Source: Afipia sp. GAS231
Lineage (GTDB): Bacteria; Pseudomonadota; Alphaproteobacteria; Rhizobiales; Xanthobacteraceae
Assembly: GCF_900103365.1 (NCBI RefSeq)
Contig: NZ_LT629703.1
Location: 6,496,501-6,560,500, forward strand
Direction: 5' to 3'
Length of the DNA stretch: 64,000 bases
Both the position numbers and the translations under genes were made by a program. The notes under the pieces were generated by a model. That model had not been told where the DNA came from, ran no database searches, and was given only the letters and a program-made list of their open reading frames with translations. Below are positions 35,108-44,010 of this stretch, piece by piece (the first letter of the stretch is position 1; the number at the start of each line of letters is the position of its first letter).

Positions 35108-35944
35108 ATGTCAGACAAGATCCGTTACGTCCGCGAGCTCAGCGCGGAATCCAGAGGTGAAGCACCGGGCCGCGGGCGGCTTCAGGGCCGTCGCATTCTG
35201 GTGGTCGGCGGCGGGCAGCGCACCTTCGATGCCGAAACCGATCCGGTTGGAAACGGCCGGGCGATGTCGCTGGTGTTTGCCAGGGAAGGGGCTCATGTCG
35301 CGGTGGCCGACATGAACCGCGCCAGCGCCGACGACACCGTCGGGCGTATCACAAGTGAGGGCGGCCGCGCCTTTTCCATCGAGGCCAACATCGCCCGCGA
35401 GGACGATGTGAACCGGATGATCGAAGAGGCGATGAACGGCCTCGGCGGGCTCGACGGCATGGTGCTCAATGTCGGCATCGGCATCGGCGCGCTCGGCCTC
35501 GACGGCGTCGATCTCGGGGAATGGAATGACACGTTTGCGGTCAATCTCACCGGGCCGATGCTCTGCTGCCGCAAGGCGCTGCGGCACCTCGATCCCGGCG
35601 CATCGATCGTGTTCATCTCGTCGATCGCTGGCCTTCGCTCCGGCTCGCGGCTGATTGCCTATGACACGTCGAAGGCAGCGCTTGGCGGCCTGATGCGCAA
35701 CGTCGCCAAGGAAGGGGCGCGGCGTGGCATCCGGGCGAATATCGTTTGCCCGGGCCTGGTCGATACGCCGCTCGGCCGTTACACCAGCGCCGGCCGGCCG
35801 TCGCGCAGCGCATCGGGAGCACCGTTTGGGCGGATGGCGACCGGCTGGGAGATCGCCTACGCCGTGCTGTTTTTCATGTCCGACGACAGCGTTTACGTCA
35901 ACGCGCAGACGCTGGCAGTCGATAGCGGCATCACCGGATTATAA
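35108..35944 (+). CDS. Short-chain dehydrogenase/reductase
   Basis: A 278-residue SDR. The catalytic residues are visible: Ser in IVFISSIAGLRSGS, and Tyr-x-x-x-Lys in IAYDTSKAALGGL. The cofactor loop is unusual: after RRILVVGGGQRTFD an extra insertion (DAETDPVGNGRAMSL) precedes the normal helix, instead of the compact TGxxxGIG. This may change cofactor binding. It is the last gene of the rightward catabolic cluster. Confidence 0.87.
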   Translation: MSDKIRYVRELSAESRGEAPGRGRLQGRRILVVGGGQRTFDAETDPVGNGRAMSLVFAREGAHVAVADMNRASADDTVGRITSEGGRAFSIEANIAREDDVNRMIEEAMNGLGGLDGMVLNVGIGIGALGLDGVDLGEWNDTFAVNLTGPMLCCRKALRHLDPGASIVFISSIAGLRSGSRLIAYDTSKAALGGLMRNVAKEGARRGIRANIVCPGLVDTPLGRYTSAGRPSRSASGAPFGRMATGWEIAYAVLFFMSDDSVYVNAQTLAVDSGITGL

Positions 35945-36561
35945 GGGCGGAAACCGGGGAGAAGATTTCCCCCGCCGCCGGCTCGATCGGGGCAATAAAT
36001 CCACTGCCGGCGGGCGTCCGGACGGTGCGCGCATTGCTATTTTCGCAGACATCTCGACTAGTTTGCCGCGCAAGACCATTTTCGATGGTGCGCCATTGCT
36101 GGAACGATTGTTCCACCGGCGCAGATGGAAGATGTGAGATGCAACAGATTCGTTCATTGCTGCGCGGCGCACCGTCCCGGATCGGACGTCGGCTGTCCCA
36201 GATCGTCGCCATCGCGGCAGCCAGCCTGCCGTCAGTCGGCGCGTAAGCGCATTCATTCGATTGCCGCAGGCGAAAGCCGAGTAGTAAAATCGAACGCTTC
36301 ACCTTCTGCGATAGATTCGCTTTGCGCCCTGCCGCTGGCGGGCAGCGGTTGAATTGGAACTCAATAATTTCCGTCACGTAGTGTGAAATAAACCACATGA
36401 TTTTCAATCCGCCGGGTGCTTAATTGGCGCCGTCCGGCGGCCGTTTCTGCCCCGGATCGGGTTAGGGCAGGGGCTTCAATTGATCATTGTGGAATTTGGC
36501 GGAGGCCGGGCGATTTCGGTCGCGGTACCGGCCGGATTCGAAACCAGCTCCGTGGCGTCCC
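35945..36561. other. 617-bp intergenic region without a supported gene
   Basis: No protein family is recognisable here. The only frame with slight support is at 36139-36246 (35 residues, MQQIRSLLRGAPSRIGRRLS then a short hydrophobic end), with a GGAAG sequence 8 bases upstream. It is too short and isolated to be called. The region must contain the promoter of the response regulator gene. Confidence 0.5.
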
Positions 36562-37284
36562 GTGCCGCATAGCGAGCCGCAACGCCGCCAGCGACTGATC
36601 GTGCTGGAAGACGATCCGGTCACCAGCGAGATGATCGCCGGCTATTTTGCCGAACATGAATTCGACGTCACGGTTGCCGGGGACTGCGCGGGATGCCGGA
36701 AGCTCTTGCCGCGCGTCGATCCGGATCTGCTGTTTCTCGACATTCAACTTCCGGATGGCGATGGCATCGAACTGGCGCAGGAAATTCGCGCGGCCAGCCA
36801 GGTCGGCATCATCTTCGTGACGCGGCGGGACGCGGATGCCGACCGAATTCGCGGACTTGAGCTCGCGGGCGATCACTATGTGACCAAGCCGATCGATCTC
36901 CGCGACCTGCTGGCGCGGGCCCGTTCGCTGCTGCGACGGCGCGCGATCGAGCGGCCGGCGCCCCGCGCGGGCTCCCCGCTACGCTTCCGCGACTGGACCA
37001 TCGATCTGGTTCGCCGCGAACTGACTGATCTCGACGATACGCAAATCCAGTTGACGCGCGCCGAGTTCGATCTGCTGGCCGCGCTGGTGGACGCGCAGGG
37101 CGAGGCGCTCAGCCGCAGCTATCTGATCGAAGTGATCAGCAACCGGCAGTCCGACGTCGACCTGCGCACCGTCGATGCGCTGGTGGCGCGATTGCGCCGC
37201 AAGCTCGTCAGCCGGAGCGGCCGGCCGGTCATCACGACGGTGACGGGGGTTGGCTACCGGATTGCGCTCGACGACGGAAGCTGA
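36562..37284 (+). CDS. OmpR-family response regulator, TorR-like
   Basis: A 240-residue regulator with receiver domain (RLIVLEDDPVTSEMIAGYF, phospho-Asp in LLFLDIQLPDGDG, Lys in HYVTKPIDLRDLL) and an OmpR-type winged helix (LTRAEFDLLAALVDAQGEAL, DVDLRTVDALVARLRRKL). The receiver closely follows TorR of the trimethylamine N-oxide system. The start is uncertain: GTG 36562 gives a TorR-like N-terminus (PHSEPQRRQRLIVLEDD); a TTG at 36487 would add 25 residues. The matching TorS-like kinase and binding protein lie beyond a thiolase gene, in opposite orientation. Confidence 0.87.
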   Translation: MPHSEPQRRQRLIVLEDDPVTSEMIAGYFAEHEFDVTVAGDCAGCRKLLPRVDPDLLFLDIQLPDGDGIELAQEIRAASQVGIIFVTRRDADADRIRGLELAGDHYVTKPIDLRDLLARARSLLRRRAIERPAPRAGSPLRFRDWTIDLVRRELTDLDDTQIQLTRAEFDLLAALVDAQGEALSRSYLIEVISNRQSDVDLRTVDALVARLRRKLVSRSGRPVITTVTGVGYRIALDDGS

Positions 37285-37367
37285 CGGCCGCGCCGCCGCG
37301 TCGAATGAGGCTGGAGACAGCCGCTCCCGATGATGTAGAGTCGGTCCGGTCATCAATGGAGAGCGGT

Positions 37368-38552
37368 ATGACATCTTCCGTGTATGTCGCTGGCGTCGGC
37401 ATGATCCCGTTCGTCAAGCCGGGCGCCAACGCGCCGTATCACGTGATGGGCGCGGGGGCGACCAGACTGGCGTTGGACGACGCCGGTCTCGCTTACGACC
37501 AGATCCAGCAGGCCTATGTCGGATATGTCTATGGCGACTCGACCTGCGGCCAACGGGCGCTCTATCCGGTCGGCATGACCGGCGTTCCCATCATCAACGT
37601 CAACAACAACTGTTCGACCGGGTCGACGGCGCTGTTCCTGGCGCGGCAGGCGATCGCGTCGGGCGCGCTCGATTGCGTTCTGGCGCTTGGCTTCGAGCAG
37701 ATGAAGCCAGGCGCGCTCGGCGCCGTCTTCACCGACCGCCCCAGCGCCTTCGAGGATTTCGATGCGGCCGCCGGCCAACTCGTCGACGCCCCCGGTGTGC
37801 CGCTGGCGCTGCGCTATTTCGGCGGCGCCGGTCTCAGCCACATGAAGAAATACGGCACGCCGCTGACGTCGTTTGCCAAGGTTCGCGCCAAGGCCAGCCG
37901 CCACGCCAAAAACAATCCGCTGGCGCTGTTCCGCAAGGAGGTCACCGCCGACGACGTCATGAACGACCAGGTGATCTGGCCCGGCGTGATGACGCGGCTG
38001 ATGGCCTGTGCGCCGACCTGCGGGGGGGCTGCGGCCGTTCTGGTCTCGGAGCAATTCGCCAGCCGGCACGGCTTGCGCAAGGACGTGCGGATCGCGGCGC
38101 AGGCCATGACGACCGACACTCCGTCGACCTTCGGCGCCGGCGACATGATGCAGGTCGTCGGTTTCGACATGGCGCGCGCGGCCGCCAACAGCGTCTATGA
38201 AGCCGCCGGCATCGGTCCTGACGATGTCGATGTGGTCGAGTTGCATGACTGTTTCGCGCAAAACGAACTGATCACCTATGAAGCCCTCGGCCTGTGCGGG
38301 GATGGCGGAGCGGAGCGTTTCATCGACGATGGCGACAACACCTATGGCGGCAGGATCGTGACCAATCCGTCCGGTGGTCTGTTGTCGAAAGGGCATCCGC
38401 TCGGCGCCACCGGTCTTGCGCAATGCTATGAACTGACGCGCCAGTTGCGGGGTTCGGCGGCGGCCACCCAGGTCGAGGGCGCGAAAGTGGCGCTGCAGCA
38501 CAATCTCGGTCTTGGCGGCGCCTGCGTCGTGACGCTTTACGAGCGCGCGTAG
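37368..38552 (+). CDS. Thiolase-like protein (SCP2/lipid-transfer thiolase family)
   Basis: A 394-residue thiolase-fold protein. The active-site Cys is in VNNNCSTGSTALFLARQ, the first His region in VELHDCFAQNELITYEALG and the C-terminal GGLLSKGHPLGATGLAQ His motif are present; this is the SCP2-type pattern, with HDCF in place of the NEAF of standard thiolases. It probably acts on acyl-CoA thioesters. ATG 37368 is chosen since GGAGAG precedes it by 4 bases. It may be co-transcribed with the upstream response regulator gene. Confidence 0.88.
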   Translation: MTSSVYVAGVGMIPFVKPGANAPYHVMGAGATRLALDDAGLAYDQIQQAYVGYVYGDSTCGQRALYPVGMTGVPIINVNNNCSTGSTALFLARQAIASGALDCVLALGFEQMKPGALGAVFTDRPSAFEDFDAAAGQLVDAPGVPLALRYFGGAGLSHMKKYGTPLTSFAKVRAKASRHAKNNPLALFRKEVTADDVMNDQVIWPGVMTRLMACAPTCGGAAAVLVSEQFASRHGLRKDVRIAAQAMTTDTPSTFGAGDMMQVVGFDMARAAANSVYEAAGIGPDDVDVVELHDCFAQNELITYEALGLCGDGGAERFIDDGDNTYGGRIVTNPSGGLLSKGHPLGATGLAQCYELTRQLRGSAAATQVEGAKVALQHNLGLGGACVVTLYERA

Positions 38553-38553
38553 A

Positions 38554-41274
38554 TTAGCTGAGGGAAGTCGAGGGCTGCACGTCGGCGCCGAGCAGGTTGC
38601 TCAAGGCGACCAGCGACCGTTGTTGAAGCGCGGTCAATTCGTCGCCGGCGGCCCGGCATTGATCCGGGGACATCGTGACGGCGGTGAGCTCTATCTCGCT
38701 GCAGCGTTGCATCAGACGGACGAGGCCGAGTGCGCTGGCGGCGCTGCCGAGCTGATGCGCGGCCCGCGACAGCCGCGCGCGATCGGCCAGGGCGGCCGCT
38801 TTGATGATCTCGCCGGCGAGGTCCGCCGACGTCTTCTGCAGCAATCGCAGTAGTTTCGCGATCTGCGGGGCGCCAAGCAATTCCTTCTGGTCGTCGAGGA
38901 ACGCCTCGTCGACAAGCCCGAGCGTCGCCGGCCGCGCGATGATCGTCAGGTCGGGCGGGCTTTCGCTTGCTGCGTCGTGGGCGAGGGCGTCGCGCAGGGT
39001 CTTCAGCAGGATCGGCTTGCCGATGATGGTGTGGATGCCGGCTTGCGCGAAGCGCTCCCGGCTGCGCTCCGAGACATCAGCGGTCAATGCAATGATGCGC
39101 GGAAACCGCGGCAAGGGAAGTTTTCGGATTCGTTCCGTCGCTTCGACGCCATCCATGTCGGGCATGTGCAAATCCATCAGAATGACGTCGAACGCTTCGC
39201 GGCTGGCCTGTTCGATGGCCGAAGTTCCGTTCCGCGCGACGACAGCTTGATGACCAAGCCGGCGCAGCATGGCTTGGCCGACCTCGCAATTGACCGGATC
39301 GTCATCGACCAGCAGCACCCGCAGCGGCCGGGAAACCGAATATTCCGCTACGCCTGCGGCGCTTGGGCGGTCCTCGGCAGGTCTCAGCGGCATCACGAGA
39401 TGGAACGCACTGCCGGATCCGGGCGTGCTCTCGACCGTGAGATCGCCGCCCATCAAGCGCGCGAGCCGCCGCGCGATCGCCAGCCCCAGGCCGGTTCCGC
39501 CAAACCGTCGCGCCACGCTGTCGTCGGCCTGCACGAAATCCTCGAAGATCCGTTCGTGCATTTCGGGGGCGATGCCGATGCCGGTATCCTCGACGGTGAG
39601 CCGGAGCTGATAGCCGGATTGTTGTCGCGCGATCGTGGCGCGCAGCTCGATCCTGCCGTCCGAGGTGAACTTGACGGCGTTGCCGATCACGTTGAGCAGC
39701 ACGCGGTTGAGCCGCACCGGATCGCCATGCACCTGCATTCTGGCGGAGGCATCGCATGACAGGTCGAATGCCAGCCCCTTGGCCAGCGCCTGCGGACGCA
39801 GCAGATCGGTTGCGGTTTCGATCAACCGGTCGAGGCGGAAATCGCGGCTTTCCAGCACCTCGGCGCTGGCTTCCAGGCGGGCATATTCCAGGATGGTGTC
39901 GATCAGCCCGATCAGCGTGTCGCCGGATGCGGCGGCAGTTGCAAGGTAGCTGCGCTGCGCCTCGTTGAGGCGGCCGTCATCGAGCAGTTGCAACACGCCC
40001 ATCACGCCGTTCAGCGGCGTACGCAGTTCATGGCTGACGACGGCCAGAAAGCGCGACTTGGTTTCATTGGCCTGTTCGGCGGCGTTGCGCGCGCGCTCGG
40101 CCGCGGCGTGGGCTGCGAGCGCGTGATCGCGGGCCTTTTCGAGCTCGGCGGTTCGCTCGATGACCTTGCGTTCGAGCGTGGCGTAGGATTCGCGCAAATG
40201 CGCCGCCATCTGGTTGAACTGTTCGCCGAGCGCTTCCAGCTCGTCGCCGGTGTTGATCGCGAGCCGCTGTTCGAGATCGCCGCTGCCGATCCGCGCAGCG
40301 CCCTGTGTCAGGAGCCGGATCGGCACGGTCATCCGCCGGCTGAGCAGGAAGGCCGCCAGTACGGAGCAGGCCAGCAGCGCGAGCAGCAGCAGCGCCGAAC
40401 GGCCGATCGAGACGTAGATTGGTACATAGGCTTCGTTCAGCGGCAACTCGACGAACACAAGCCAGCCAAGCCTCGGGACCATGACGTAGCTCGACAGCAC
40501 GCGCTGGCCGGAGAGGTCGTCGCTGACGTCGCCGGTGTCTGGGGGCGCTGCGCCCGAGAGGCCGGCCCGCACCGCGGGACGCGTCGAAAGATCGGTCTTG
40601 CGCAGCACCGGCCACAGGTCCGGGTGCGCGATCAACCGGCCTTGACGGTCGACGACGAACGCCTTGCCGGTGTTGCCGACCTTGATCCTGGCAACGACGT
40701 CCCAGATGAATCGCAAATTGACCTCGGCGACGGTGACGCCGGCATTTGCGCCATCGCCGCGCACGGCGATGGTCATGAACGGTTCGGTCTCGCCGAAAAA
40801 GTAGACCGGTCCGTAGTAGACTTCTCCGGTTTTCGCGCCGCGAAATGCCGGCGTGTCCGACAGATCCCTGTTGCTGCCGATGATATCGGCGACACGCCGC
40901 GAGATGCGCAATTGCTCGCGTCCGTTGGCGTCGAGCTGCGTCACCTCGGAGATAGGCGGCGACAGCCGCAGCAGGCGGATCGCGTTGAGGCGCTGTTCGT
41001 CACGCGCCTGCGGGTCGGCGGGCAGGCGGGACAGCCAGTTGAGTTCGACCTCGATCTGGCTGATGAACTGGCTGATCTGGGTCGCGGCGGAAGCTGCCTG
41101 TTCACGCTGAATCGCGGCGAGCAGCAGCTTCTGTTCGCCGAAGGAAAACCACGCATCGAGCGCGCTGTTGACGGCAAGCGTTGCGAAGGCAAGCGCTACG
41201 AACGAATAGAGATATTTGCGAAACAGCCGGTTGCGCGGCGCACTCCGATCGGCGGAGTCAGCCGCGCCGGTCAC
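38554..41274 (-). CDS. Hybrid sensor histidine kinase, TorS-like (Cache-HAMP-HK-REC-Hpt)
   Basis: A 906-residue multi-domain kinase. Order: membrane segment about 21-40; extracytoplasmic Cache-like sensor about 45-285; second membrane segment about 288-312; HAMP about 313-365; coiled coil; HisKA with His415 in FLAVVSHELRTPLNG; HATPase (DTGIGIAP, GGTGLGLAIA); receiver with Asp700 in DVILMDLHMPDMDG; and Hpt with His839 in RAAHQLGSAASALG. This is a full phosphorelay able to pass phosphate to the TorR-like regulator. Its start overlaps the stop of the upstream binding-protein gene (ATGA), which suggests the binding protein is its periplasmic co-sensor, as TorT is for TorS. Confidence 0.92.
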   Translation of the reverse strand: MTGAADSADRSAPRNRLFRKYLYSFVALAFATLAVNSALDAWFSFGEQKLLLAAIQREQAASAATQISQFISQIEVELNWLSRLPADPQARDEQRLNAIRLLRLSPPISEVTQLDANGREQLRISRRVADIIGSNRDLSDTPAFRGAKTGEVYYGPVYFFGETEPFMTIAVRGDGANAGVTVAEVNLRFIWDVVARIKVGNTGKAFVVDRQGRLIAHPDLWPVLRKTDLSTRPAVRAGLSGAAPPDTGDVSDDLSGQRVLSSYVMVPRLGWLVFVELPLNEAYVPIYVSIGRSALLLLALLACSVLAAFLLSRRMTVPIRLLTQGAARIGSGDLEQRLAINTGDELEALGEQFNQMAAHLRESYATLERKVIERTAELEKARDHALAAHAAAERARNAAEQANETKSRFLAVVSHELRTPLNGVMGVLQLLDDGRLNEAQRSYLATAAASGDTLIGLIDTILEYARLEASAEVLESRDFRLDRLIETATDLLRPQALAKGLAFDLSCDASARMQVHGDPVRLNRVLLNVIGNAVKFTSDGRIELRATIARQQSGYQLRLTVEDTGIGIAPEMHERIFEDFVQADDSVARRFGGTGLGLAIARRLARLMGGDLTVESTPGSGSAFHLVMPLRPAEDRPSAAGVAEYSVSRPLRVLLVDDDPVNCEVGQAMLRRLGHQAVVARNGTSAIEQASREAFDVILMDLHMPDMDGVEATERIRKLPLPRFPRIIALTADVSERSRERFAQAGIHTIIGKPILLKTLRDALAHDAASESPPDLTIIARPATLGLVDEAFLDDQKELLGAPQIAKLLRLLQKTSADLAGEIIKAAALADRARLSRAAHQLGSAASALGLVRLMQRCSEIELTAVTMSPDQCRAAGDELTALQQRSLVALSNLLGADVQPSTSLS

Positions 41275-42314
41275 TCACGAATCTCGTCGGCGCGCGCCAG
41301 CAACGCCGGCGATATTTTCAGTCCAAGCTCGTCCGCGCTTTTGCGATTAATCAGCAGCTCATATTTGCGCGGCGATTGCACGGGCAGGTCGCCGGGCTTG
41401 GTGCCGCGCAGGATCAGGTCGACATAATCGCCGCCTCGCACTTCAAGCGCGGGGCCGTAGGCAATCAGCCCACCCACGTCGATGAAGTAGCGAAACGGAT
41501 AGATCATCGGCACGCGGTATTTCGTCGTCGCCGCGACAAGGGCATTTCTGTTGATGACGAGGAAGCTGTCGACCAATCCAATCAATCCGCCGGCGGGGCT
41601 GCCCGAATAGCTGCGAACGGCCTGGTCGAATTGGGACGGATCGCGTAGCGGCAGGGGCTCGACCTTGATGCCGGTCGAAGCTGCCTCGCTTTCGATCGAG
41701 TCGAGGAAATACCTGCCGCCGCGCGATGTCGTCTGGGGATTAAAGACGGCGCCGATGCGTTCGATCCTGGGGTCGATTTCCCTGAGCAACTGGAGCCATT
41801 TGCCACCCATCTCGGGGTCGCTGTTGGTGAAGCCGGTGATGTTGCCGCCCGGCCGGGCAAGGCTCTGGACGAAACCGTTACCGATCGGATCGCTGGCGGT
41901 CGTAAACACGATCGGAATCGTCTTGGTGGCGGCCGCCATCAAGGCGGTTTCGACCGTCGACGAGGTCAGGACCACGTCCGGATTGAGCTCGAGCAACTCC
42001 TTGACGGCGGCTTGCTGATTCGCCGGGCCGCCGTAGCTCGAACGAGGCTCGAACCGGATATTGACGCCTTCGACCCAGCCTCGGTCGTACAGGTCCTTGA
42101 TCAGCGCCGGAAAGCGGGACTTCGCGCTGTCCGGGGACTGTTTGCTGGCCAGTGGATCGCTCAACGGCAGTCCAATGAGCAGGCCGACGACACGCATCCG
42201 CTCCGCCGTTGCGCCAAGCGCGAGCCAACCGGCGGCGGTGCTGCCGGCGAGGCGAATGAAGTCGCGGCGCCCGATGGCCGTCGGAACGGGCGTAATGGCG
42301 GAGTGTTCGGTCAT
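41271..42314 (-). CDS. ABC-type substrate-binding protein, probable periplasmic co-sensor
   Basis: A 347-residue protein of the ABC_sub_bind (TrpX/PF04392-like) family, with twin-arginine signal (IGRRDFIRLAGSTAAGWLALG). Family motifs include VLTSSTVETALMAAATKTIPIVFTTASDPIGNGFVQSLARPGGNITGFT-type sequence and ARADEIRE at the end. It overlaps the hybrid kinase gene by 4 bp, and no ABC permease or ATPase is nearby, so it more likely presents a ligand to the kinase than to a transporter. Ligand unknown. Confidence 0.85.
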   Translation of the reverse strand: MTEHSAITPVPTAIGRRDFIRLAGSTAAGWLALGATAERMRVVGLLIGLPLSDPLASKQSPDSAKSRFPALIKDLYDRGWVEGVNIRFEPRSSYGGPANQQAAVKELLELNPDVVLTSSTVETALMAAATKTIPIVFTTASDPIGNGFVQSLARPGGNITGFTNSDPEMGGKWLQLLREIDPRIERIGAVFNPQTTSRGGRYFLDSIESEAASTGIKVEPLPLRDPSQFDQAVRSYSGSPAGGLIGLVDSFLVINRNALVAATTKYRVPMIYPFRYFIDVGGLIAYGPALEVRGGDYVDLILRGTKPGDLPVQSPRKYELLINRKSADELGLKISPALLARADEIRE

Positions 42315-42416
42315 CTCACGTCTGGCTGTACGGTTCCCTGCCAAATTGCTTACCGCGAAAGCGCGGCATTCACAATTTCCGAGAAATTTTTCCGACGTGA
42401 ACGGCCGTTCGCAACC

Positions 42417-43184
42417 CTATCGCTGTTCCCTATCGGCGCCTTTGCGCCTGAGCAGATAGACGTCCATGATCCAGCCGTTGGCCTCGCGCGCCTCGGTGCG
42501 GGCCTTCAGGATCAGCGGACCTGTTTCCCCGAGCGGACCGGCAAGCGTGATCTGCTGGGGCATGCCGACATAGGCCCCCCACCAGATCGTCACGCCGGCG
42601 GGATCGAGGTGCTGGAAGGCACAGTCGCCGTCGAGCATCACCACCAGCGTATCTGCTCCCGTTGGCCAGCCGGCCTCACGCAGCCGTCTGCCGGTGGTGA
42701 CGAGAAAGGGCGCGCCGATTTCATTCAGTGGAATCGCATGCGATGCGGTCAGCGCCTGGATCGAGGTGATGCCCGGGATCACGCGTACGCGCGGCATGGG
42801 GTTCAGGCGCGAAGCGATCCGCAGCGTGCTGTCGTAGAGCGTAGGATCGCCCCAGACCAACAGCGCCACCGATCCGCTGCCTGGAAGTTCGGACGTGATG
42901 GTGTTGGACCAGACATCGGCGATGGCGTCGTGCCAGTCATCGACACCGCCGCGATAATCGGGGTTGCTCTGGTCGCGGCGGGGCAGGTCGAATTCGACGA
43001 TTTTCGTGGCGGGATTCGTCACCACGTCAGCGCAGATCGAACGGCGGAGTTCGGCGAGGTCGGCCTTATCAGCGCCCTTGCGCGGGATCAGGATCAGATC
43101 GGCGGAGTTGAGCGCCCGGATCGCTTGCAGCGTCAGGTGCTCGGGATTGCCGGTGCCGATGCCCACGAGAAGAAGTTCGATCAT
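42417..43184 (-). CDS. cobF: Precorrin-6A synthase (deacetylating)
   Basis: A 255-residue SAM-dependent methyltransferase of the corrin family that methylates C-1 and removes the acetyl group, giving precorrin-6A. N-terminal IELLLVGIGTGNPEHLTLQAI and LIPRKGADKADLAELRRSI are CobF-specific, as are VWGDPTLYDSTLRIA and VIPGITSIQALTASHAIPLNEIG. CobF marks the aerobic pathway. It is the last gene of the leftward cob series, following cbiM by 61 bp. Confidence 0.95.
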   Translation of the reverse strand: MIELLLVGIGTGNPEHLTLQAIRALNSADLILIPRKGADKADLAELRRSICADVVTNPATKIVEFDLPRRDQSNPDYRGGVDDWHDAIADVWSNTITSELPGSGSVALLVWGDPTLYDSTLRIASRLNPMPRVRVIPGITSIQALTASHAIPLNEIGAPFLVTTGRRLREAGWPTGADTLVVMLDGDCAFQHLDPAGVTIWWGAYVGMPQQITLAGPLGETGPLILKARTEAREANGWIMDVYLLRRKGADREQR

Positions 43185-43245
43185 CTGGCTCCTAAACAAA
43201 AACGCGGCCGACGATGCGGCCGCGTCCCGGTTTCTGCGACGCCGA

Positions 43246-43923
43246 TCAGGCCGCGTGATAGAGCCGCTGCGTCACCAGCGGCGAGCCGCGCAGTGCGTGC
43301 AGAGACTTGGCTGCCGCGAGAATTGCGAGATCGGCCAGCGGCTCGATCAGGACGACCGCCATATAGGCGGCGCCGAAGCTTGCGACCGACGACAGGTTCG
43401 CCGCGCTGAAACCAGCGCCATAGATCGCCCAGAACGCCACCCAGGCGACAACGCCACCCTGATAGGCGGTCGAGAGCGTCAGCGCCTGGCTGTACTTCAG
43501 GTCGACATAGGCGGTACCAGGCGCGATTACCTTTCCTGCCAGCGCATACAACGCGAACAGCGGAACCAGCAGCGTGGTGACGTTCATGCCGTATTGCGGC
43601 AGGTCGATCGGCGAGAAGAACAGCCCCTGAATCAGCAGGCCCATCGCAAGGCCGACCGCGGATGGCGCGGCGCCGAGGATCAGGAACAAGGTCGAGCCCA
43701 GGATGAAGTGCACCTCGGATACGCCGACCGGGAAATGCGGCATGACCTCGAAGAAAATGAAGACGCAGACGGTGGCGATCGCGCTACGCAGGAGCAAAGA
43801 TACCGGGCCCTTTTCGCCGATCGAACGGACGACGGTTCGGAGCGCCACGGCGCCTGCCACGGCGGCGGTCCCGTAGCTCAGTACGATCTTGCTGCTGTCG
43901 ACCAGACCGGGTTCGATATGCAT
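43246..43923 (-). CDS. cbiM: CbiM/NikM-like cobalt or nickel ECF transporter component
   Basis: A 225-residue membrane protein with about six helices. It begins MHIEPG, the conserved N-terminus in which the Met-amine and His2 bind Co or Ni, and contains HFPVGVSEVHFILGSTLFLILG, the CbiM core. ATG 43923 is preferred over upstream starts because only this start exposes the MHI metal site. The partners CbiN, CbiQ and CbiO are not in the window. Its place between cobA and cobF argues for cobalt uptake. Confidence 0.85.
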   Translation of the reverse strand: MHIEPGLVDSSKIVLSYGTAAVAGAVALRTVVRSIGEKGPVSLLLRSAIATVCVFIFFEVMPHFPVGVSEVHFILGSTLFLILGAAPSAVGLAMGLLIQGLFFSPIDLPQYGMNVTTLLVPLFALYALAGKVIAPGTAYVDLKYSQALTLSTAYQGGVVAWVAFWAIYGAGFSAANLSSVASFGAAYMAVVLIEPLADLAILAAAKSLHALRGSPLVTQRLYHAA

Positions 43924-44010
43924 GAGATTCTCCGTGCCTTTTGTCTTTTCGCCGGCCATTTCGGCCGCCGGGAACGTCTTCGCTAGCGTTGTCACCGGCC
44001 TCCGGCCAAG

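Noticed and set aside
36139..36246. 35-codon plus-strand frame MQQIRSLLRGAPSRIG...
   Set aside because: Weak ribosome-binding site only; too short without conservation data to call a gene.
35931..36407. 158-codon minus-strand frame in the intergenic region after the SDR gene
   Set aside because: No family resemblance and no ribosome-binding site; overlaps the end of the SDR gene.
42012..43409. 465-codon frame antisense to cobF and the binding-protein gene
   Set aside because: Spans two real genes and a promoter gap on the other strand; no recognisable protein.
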